This document shows, in pieces, positions 27,573 through 32,566 of a stretch of 32,566 nucleotides of DNA. A program made the translations under genes and the position numbers. The stretch is taken from positions 1-32,566 of IMG/VR virus record IMGVR_UViG_3300031772_000169. One strand, 5' to 3'. This DNA comes from a virus. Numbering within the stretch: the first letter of the stretch is position 1; each line of letters begins with the position of its first letter. The notes under the pieces are model-generated. The model worked only from the letters and a program-made list of their open reading frames with translations. It made no database searches and was not told the DNA's origin.

Positions 27573-30037
27573 GTGGGTCTCAATATATATACAACATAGT
27601 GTTTGATTACCGAAACGCGCCCACACTTGAGCGTTTCAGCAATAGCGATAAGCGCATCCGGGCGGTCGTCGGTCCATTCCGAAGCGGAAAATCAAGTGCC
27701 TGTTGTTTTGAACTTTATACAAGGGCTACGCAGCAAAACCCTGATTCCAAAGGAGTCCGGCGCACACGTTGGGCAGTGGTGAGGAACACCTACCCCGAAC
27801 TCAAAGACACAACCATCAAAACCTTTCTCGATTGGTTCCCTCCAGAATACTTCGGGCATTTCCGTTTAAACCCGAATCCAGAATACCAAATGAACTTCCC
27901 GCTGCCCGACGGTACTACTCTGCAAGCGGAATTCCTGTTTCGGGCACTCGATAAACCCGAGCACGTCAAGAATCTTCTGTCTCTGGAGGTAACGGGCGCC
28001 TGGTTCAACGAGGCCCGGGAGATCCCCAAAATCATCATCGACACAATGGATGGTCGTATCAATCAATATCCGGCCATGAAGGACGGTGGGGCTACCTGGG
28101 GTGGGATGATCTTAGACACGAACCCCTGCGATACGGACCATTGGTTTTATAAACTTTTCTGCGAAGATCTTCCGAATAATCTCGCCCTTCAAGACCATTA
28201 CGAATATTTTCATCAACCTTCCGGTCGATCACCGCGGGCTGAGAATCTTTCCCATTTACCCAAAAATTACTACCAGGATTTTATGGTTGGGAAAGACGCC
28301 GACTTTATCAGCGTCTATGTGGATGGGCAGTACGGATTCGTCCGAGAGGGCAAGGTCATCTATACGAATTACTTGGATTCCGCTCACTGTGCCACAGAAA
28401 TTCTTAAGGGCAGGGCAGGACTTCCACTTATTACCGGCTGGGACTTCGGTTTGTGCTATTCGGCAGATACCGAAGTTTTAACGATTGATGGATGGAAATT
28501 TTTTAAAGATGTGGATGAGAAAAGAGATCTTGTCGCTACTCGCAATCCCGAATCAGGAATGATGGAATATACCAAGATCAATTTTAAGATCGAGAGGGAT
28601 TACGAAGGCGAACTTTTGGAATGGTCAAACCAAAATGTAAATTTTTGTGTAACCCCAGAACACCGAGTACCATTTACCTTCCGGGATACTCCAAATAGGG
28701 TTGTTTTCGGGTCTGCGGAATGGTTAGCGCAAAATCCTGGTGGACATCATTATGTCGATTTAGTTTCCAGCTGGAATGTGCTTCCTACCAGCAAGAAATA
28801 TTTGGCCGGCATGTGTGCAAAAGATTATGCCAGATTCATGGGCATTTATTTGGCTGAAGGTTCTTCGGATACCTGGAGAACAACCATTTATCAAAAATAT
28901 CGAGAATCCGATATCGAGGAGATTTTGGTAAAAACGGATCTTCCGTGGAAGTGGAATTCAGACAAGAAAACGAGTGGATGGAGACTCAATAAAACATCCA
29001 TTGCTAAAGAACTAAAAAAACTTGGTACAGCAAAAAGCAAAAGAATTCCACGGGAAATTAAAGATATGCCATCGGATTGTATCTTGGCCTTTATTCTGAC
29101 CTACACAATGGGTGACGGAAATATTAGGGTTAGAGAAAACGGGGCTTTTGAACACACCATATTTACTGTCTCCCCAAATATGGCGGATGACTTTCAAGAA
29201 TTGGCTCAAAAGATTGGATGGTACGCCAGTATCCGCAAGGTGAAACCGCAGGAAAGTACGATCATAGAAGATGGTCTTCCCAGGAAGATAAAGAACAACG
29301 GTGGATTTTCTATCACATTCAAAAAGGGAGCCAAAAGAGCGGAATTATTTTCCAGAGATTTTCTGCGCGTGCCATATTCTGGAAAGATTTATTGTCTCAA
29401 TGTTCCCTATCACACCCTTTATATTCGCCGAAACGGGATTGCTTCCTGGAATGGTAATACCCCGGCTTGCGTGATTATGCAGTACGAACCCAAGGGGCGC
29501 CTGAATGTTCTCCATGAACTCTGCGCATCCGAAATGGGGATCCGGTCTCTGGCCACGAACGTGGTCAAGCCTTTTATCCTGGCGACCTACCCGGGATTCC
29601 AAATCATCTCCGGATGTGACCCGGCGGGTACTCATCGCTCCGAGATCGACGAGAATCTTACCGCGATCATCGAACTTAAGAACTGCGGATTCAGCGTGAA
29701 ACCGGCCTGGACGAATGCTCTGGAAGCGAGATTCAGCACGATCGATAACTTCCTCACCCGAAGGATAGAGGGTGATAAGCCGGCCTTCCAACTTTCTCCG
29801 GAGTGCAAGGTTCTCAGAAAGGGATTCAACGGGGAATACAAAAGGCGTCGGCTCCAGGTAGCCGGAGCAGAGATCTATTCCGACGCCCCGGAAAAGAATA
29901 TGGTCTCCCATCCTCACGAGGCCCTTCAGTATGCGGCCATGATCATCGAACGCGGGATGAGAAGTTACGAAAAGACCGGCTGGAATACCCAAGGCGCCGT
30001 CAAGACAAATCCCCCTTCAAAGTTGGCGTGGGCATAA
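27569..30037 (+). CDS. terL: Terminase large subunit interrupted by an intein
   Basis: 822 residues as encoded. ATPase: Walker A 'GPFRSGKS' at 35-42; 'VTGAWFNEAREI' at about 143-154 is the Walker B region with catalytic Glu. The nuclease domain begins 'LITGWDFGL', its first Asp being metal-binding, then is interrupted by an intein (residues 296-630) and resumes 'TPACVIMQYEPKGRLNVLHE'. After splicing the protein would be 487 residues, normal for a phage packaging motor. It cuts and translocates DNA into the prohead through the portal encoded downstream. Confidence 0.93.
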   Translation: MSGSQYIYNIVFDYRNAPTLERFSNSDKRIRAVVGPFRSGKSSACCFELYTRATQQNPDSKGVRRTRWAVVRNTYPELKDTTIKTFLDWFPPEYFGHFRLNPNPEYQMNFPLPDGTTLQAEFLFRALDKPEHVKNLLSLEVTGAWFNEAREIPKIIIDTMDGRINQYPAMKDGGATWGGMILDTNPCDTDHWFYKLFCEDLPNNLALQDHYEYFHQPSGRSPRAENLSHLPKNYYQDFMVGKDADFISVYVDGQYGFVREGKVIYTNYLDSAHCATEILKGRAGLPLITGWDFGLCYSADTEVLTIDGWKFFKDVDEKRDLVATRNPESGMMEYTKINFKIERDYEGELLEWSNQNVNFCVTPEHRVPFTFRDTPNRVVFGSAEWLAQNPGGHHYVDLVSSWNVLPTSKKYLAGMCAKDYARFMGIYLAEGSSDTWRTTIYQKYRESDIEEILVKTDLPWKWNSDKKTSGWRLNKTSIAKELKKLGTAKSKRIPREIKDMPSDCILAFILTYTMGDGNIRVRENGAFEHTIFTVSPNMADDFQELAQKIGWYASIRKVKPQESTIIEDGLPRKIKNNGGFSITFKKGAKRAELFSRDFLRVPYSGKIYCLNVPYHTLYIRRNGIASWNGNTPACVIMQYEPKGRLNVLHELCASEMGIRSLATNVVKPFILATYPGFQIISGCDPAGTHRSEIDENLTAIIELKNCGFSVKPAWTNALEARFSTIDNFLTRRIEGDKPAFQLSPECKVLRKGFNGEYKRRRLQVAGAEIYSDAPEKNMVSHPHEALQYAAMIIERGMRSYEKTGWNTQGAVKTNPPSKLAWA
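28454..29458 (+). mobile_element. Intein with LAGLIDADG-type endonuclease in terL
   Basis: 335 residues. Block A 'CYSADTEVLTIDGW' starts with Cys1; block B 'FCVTPEHRV' has the Thr-x-x-His; blocks C and E are 'FMGIYLAEGS' and 'LTYTMGDGNI', degenerate LAGLIDADG motifs ending in Glu-Gly and Gly-Asp-Gly; block F/G is 'KIYCLNVPYHTLYIRRNG' and the end is Trp-Asn-Gly-Asn followed by Thr+1. The penultimate residue is Gly rather than His. It splices itself out; the endonuclease spreads the element into empty terL alleles. Confidence 0.92.
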
Positions 30038-30039
30038 AA

Positions 30040-30195
30040 ATGCGGGAAAGATCAGTTGAACTGGAAGAAAAAGGTAATCAGCAATTCAAGCGCTACTGCC
30101 CGGGCTGCAAACATTGTGTGATACCAAAACGGTTAAAGGAAGAGATCAAGTGGTTTATGAAAGATAACCGGAAAAGGATTCAAACCGATGTCTAA
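30040..30195 (+). CDS. Small Cys-containing protein, 51 aa
   Basis: ATG at 30040, two nt after the terL stop. The product is 'MRERSVELEEKGNQQFKRYC' then 'PGCKHCVIPKRLKEEIKWFM' and a basic end; CPGCKHC could hold zinc or an iron-sulfur site. The frame is open upstream but that is a shadow of terL. It overlaps the portal start by 8 nt. No family recognised. Confidence 0.6.
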   Translation: MRERSVELEEKGNQQFKRYCPGCKHCVIPKRLKEEIKWFMKDNRKRIQTDV

Positions 30196-32233
30196 CGGAC
30201 TCGTACCGGTGAAGACACCGGACCAAGTTACCCAAGAGAAAATCAAGGCGGGCGAAATCCCCATTGCTACAGCTACGGCAATTCCCGATTCGGCCCTTTC
30301 TTCTTTGGCTGCCCATATCCGCAGATTCTGGTCGGCGGCAGTAAAGGCGAAGAAAGCTCCCGAAGATCAGATGTTAAAGAACCTGCGGCAGATCGAGGGG
30401 ATTTATGAACCGGATGTAGCGGCGGCCATCAAGGAAGTGGATGCCCCCATGATCTATGCCAAACTTACAGATGCCAAATGCCGCTCAGCCATCGCCTGGA
30501 TCAAAGAAGTTATTATTCAGCCGCAACCACCTTGGTCCATTGAAACTACTCCCGAACCTGATATGCCGGATACGGTCATCGCGCAGATTCGGAATACTTT
30601 CATCCAAGAAGCCTTCTCCACCCTTATGACCTCGATGAGTCAATCGGGACAACCTGTTGACCCCATGATGGTCTTCTCACAGGTCCGACAGATGATCCCG
30701 GTATTTGAAGAGGAAATGAAAAAGATCGTTCTTAAGAAGGCCAAGGAGATCACGCAGAAATTAAAAGTCACGATCGATGATCGTCTTGTAGAAGGCGGTT
30801 GGTATGAAGCTCTTGAAGACTGTATTCCCGATATCGTGCAGTTAAAGGCCGGATTTATTAAGGGGCCCGTCTATCGCAAAGAGAAAGTAAAAAAGCCAGA
30901 ACAAAGTGAAGAGGGGAAATTCAAGATCGTTTACAAAGATCAGGTCATCCCGAAATACGAGTGGCGGTCTGCATTTAATATTTATCCATCCCCCGATTCC
31001 ACGGGCATCAACGACGGGGGGGTGATCGATTTGATTTCCATCCGATCCCGGGATCTCCACGGACTTATCGGGGTTGAGGGATTCAAGAAGGAAGAGATTG
31101 AAGCGGTCATTACAGATTACGGAACTGGAGGTCTCCAGGAGTGGACCAAAAAGGCCGCCGAGATGGAAGTGGCTATGATTCAGGGCATAGATTCGTCCTC
31201 CGTCTGGCAATCCCAAAAGATCGACTGTCTGGAATATTGGGATGTTGTGTCCGGTAAGATGTTGATCGAATGGGGGATGACCAAAAAAGAAATTCCCGAT
31301 CCGACCAAACAATATCCGATCTGCGCCTGGCTGATTGGCACGCATGTTATCAAAGCCATGCTCAATGAAGATCCCCTCGGCAAGATACCATTTCATAAAG
31401 TTTCCTTCAACGAAAAGCCTGGCGTCTTTTGGGGAGAAGGTTTACCGGAACTCATCGCCGATATCATACGCTCCCTCAATGCCTGCTTCCGGGCGATTCT
31501 ATACAATATCGGAGTTGGATCTGGTCCTCAAACCGAAATTGATCAGGATCGATTGGCCCCCGGCGAATCTCCCAAACTCTGGCCGTGGAGGGTATGGCTT
31601 ACCAAAAATGAAACCATGCTCAATCAGCCGGCCATCCGGTTTTATGCCCCTCCGATGGTCGTGGAGAGATTGATCAGCGCGTTCAACTTCTATTCTAAAT
31701 TGGTTGACGAATACTCGGGTGTTCCCGCTTACGCTCATGGAGATCCGCAAGTAGGCGGTGCCGGGAATACGGCCTCTGGACTTTCCATGTTGATCACCCA
31801 GGCGGCCCGGGGGATCAAGAACGTCATCAAGAATATCGACCGCAATTTGATTGAACCTACAGTGACAGCGCAGTTCGAGATGACGATCGGAGACGAACAG
31901 AATATCGGTCTGATCCCGGATTACAAGATCATAGCCCGCGGATCTTCCACCCTGATCGCCAAGGAACAGCAAGCGATTCGGAGAACCGAATTCCTGGCCA
32001 TAACCAATAATCCACTGGATTCGCAGATCATGGGCGCGGAGGGGAGGAGCTACCTTCTGGAAGCTGCGGCCCAACCCCTCGACCTTGATCTCGACAAACT
32101 TCTTCCAAACAGAAATAACCCACAGGCGCAGTTACCGCAGCAAGCTATTGCTTCACCTGCTGCGCCTCAGACTTTGAATGCGGGGGGCGAACCGGTGGTG
32201 GGAACCGACTTTCGCCAGTTTGGTCAAAGATAA
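30188..32233 (+). CDS. Portal protein
   Basis: 681 residues. 'VEGGWYEALEDCIPDIVQLK' then 'AGFIKGPVYRKEKVKK', 'FNIYPSPDSTGINDGG', 'PFHKVSFNEKPGVFWGEGLP' and 'AGNTASGLSMLITQAARGIK' give the pattern of large portal proteins of podovirus-like phages. Portals form the dodecameric ring through which terminase pumps DNA. Its place right after terL and the small gene agrees. The C-terminus is Pro/Gln/Ala-rich and probably flexible. Confidence 0.85.
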   Translation: MSNGLVPVKTPDQVTQEKIKAGEIPIATATAIPDSALSSLAAHIRRFWSAAVKAKKAPEDQMLKNLRQIEGIYEPDVAAAIKEVDAPMIYAKLTDAKCRSAIAWIKEVIIQPQPPWSIETTPEPDMPDTVIAQIRNTFIQEAFSTLMTSMSQSGQPVDPMMVFSQVRQMIPVFEEEMKKIVLKKAKEITQKLKVTIDDRLVEGGWYEALEDCIPDIVQLKAGFIKGPVYRKEKVKKPEQSEEGKFKIVYKDQVIPKYEWRSAFNIYPSPDSTGINDGGVIDLISIRSRDLHGLIGVEGFKKEEIEAVITDYGTGGLQEWTKKAAEMEVAMIQGIDSSSVWQSQKIDCLEYWDVVSGKMLIEWGMTKKEIPDPTKQYPICAWLIGTHVIKAMLNEDPLGKIPFHKVSFNEKPGVFWGEGLPELIADIIRSLNACFRAILYNIGVGSGPQTEIDQDRLAPGESPKLWPWRVWLTKNETMLNQPAIRFYAPPMVVERLISAFNFYSKLVDEYSGVPAYAHGDPQVGGAGNTASGLSMLITQAARGIKNVIKNIDRNLIEPTVTAQFEMTIGDEQNIGLIPDYKIIARGSSTLIAKEQQAIRRTEFLAITNNPLDSQIMGAEGRSYLLEAAAQPLDLDLDKLLPNRNNPQAQLPQQAIASPAAPQTLNAGGEPVVGTDFRQFGQR

Positions 32234-32242
32234 GGGGAAAAT

Positions 32243-32512
32243 ATGACCAGAGAGGACGAGAAATTTTACAAGGCGGTGATCAGTTTGCAGGGGAACTTCG
32301 ATTTTGAAACCGTCCGGGACCGGATCAAAGGGATGAGAAGCATAATTGCCTTCAGTTGGTATAAACAGAATCCTGATCAATACGAACGACTCGCCGGGCA
32401 AGCCCAGGCATTGGCCAGAATTATTTCTGATTTGGATGCGACAAAGGCCATGTTCGAACTGGATGCAGCTAAAAACGCAACCGAAAAACCAAATCCGGGG
32501 AGCACCCTGTGA
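32243..32512 (+). CDS. Hypothetical structural-operon protein, 89 aa
   Basis: ATG at 32243 follows AAGGGGAAAAT. The product is mostly helical: 'EKFYKAVISLQGNFDFETVR', 'AGQAQALARIISDLDATKAM'. The polar Asn/Pro tail ends at 32512, overlapping the next GTG. Small helical proteins after the portal are often scaffold-like or head-completion factors; this remains unknown. Confidence 0.65.
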   Translation: MTREDEKFYKAVISLQGNFDFETVRDRIKGMRSIIAFSWYKQNPDQYERLAGQAQALARIISDLDATKAMFELDAAKNATEKPNPGSTL

Positions 32513-32566
32513 AGGTGAAGCGTTGCAAAAAATGCGGTAGGCCATTGGCGGAATGTAATCCAGAAG
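32509..32566 (+). CDS. Zinc-ribbon-like protein, C-terminus cut by window edge
   Basis: GTG at 32509 overlaps the upstream TGA (GTGA). The 19 complete codons read VKVKRCKKCGRPLAECNPE, with CKKC and a third Cys, and the frame continues past the right edge. Probably a small metal-binding protein of the late operon. Little more can be said. Confidence 0.5.
   Translation, partial: MKVKRCKKCGRPLAECNPE

Noticed and set aside
29345-29992. Long minus-strand frame opposite terL
   Set aside because: Antisense to conserved terminase sequence; no independent evidence.
29803-30039. Upstream extension of the small Cys gene into terL
   Set aside because: It overlaps the well-supported terminase C-terminus in another frame.
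30842-31396. Long minus-strand frame opposite the portal gene
   Set aside because: Antisense to a coherent portal protein; no ribosome binding site or known motif.

Overview
The window is a piece of a temperate tailed (dsDNA) bacteriophage genome, either free or as a prophage. It carries a terminase pair, a portal, a CI/LexA-type repressor, a tyrosine integrase, RecT and YqaJ recombination genes, and a lytic transglycosylase. Genes are densely packed with small overlaps (mostly ATGA). Many short conserved phage proteins, the Ycf46/DUF1257/DUF2997/DUF3150 genes and the style of the repressor/integrase block suggest a host among anaerobic Deltaproteobacteria or related groups. That host guess is inference; nothing in the window names the host.

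Layout: (1) Positions 13352 to 1 are one long leftward early operon. It starts with a regulator at the divergent promoter region and runs through two ParB-like proteins, YqaJ exonuclease, RecT, a replisome organiser, a RuvC-like resolvase, an ASCH protein, a DUF5131 radical-SAM-like protein, a transglycosylase, an embedded tRNA-His, an RNA ligase, a deoxyribosyltransferase-like protein and an endonuclease VII-like HNH protein. Several of its genes are shorter than 60 codons. (2) 13353-15996 is the lysogeny block, on the plus strand: repressor, a small HTH protein with a strong and possibly leaderless promoter, integrase, a secreted cargo protein, then a non-coding stretch with paired GAAGGCT repeats that I propose as attP. 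(3) 15997-17732 is a leftward two-gene restriction-modification-like cassette with its own promoter, on the other side of the proposed attP. (4) 24506 to 17986 is a second leftward operon ending in a clear intrinsic terminator (17910-17948). It holds a RadC-like protein and a Ycf46-type AAA+ ATPase, zinc ribbon, DUF1257 (Ycf35), DUF2997 and DUF3150 cluster, among many small proteins. (5) 24507-26183 has no convincing gene. It contains iterons at helical spacing, a perfect DnaA box, a TTATTC tract, a GC-rich 75-bp tandem repeat and several inverted repeats: a candidate replication origin and control region. (6) 26184 to the right edge is the rightward packaging/structural operon: small membrane protein, HExxE protein, terminase small subunit, terminase large subunit interrupted by an intein, portal, and the start of further late genes.

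How they fit: YqaJ plus RecT make a homologous recombination system. The repressor probably controls the leftward early promoter and the integrase promoter, because both regions share the 9-mer CATTTCTGA within inverted repeats. The secreted protein and the restriction-modification pair flank the proposed attP, so they would sit at opposite ends of an integrated prophage, a typical place for host-benefit genes. The least understood part is the Ycf46/Ycf35-like module. Family assignments come from motif recognition by eye, without database searches.
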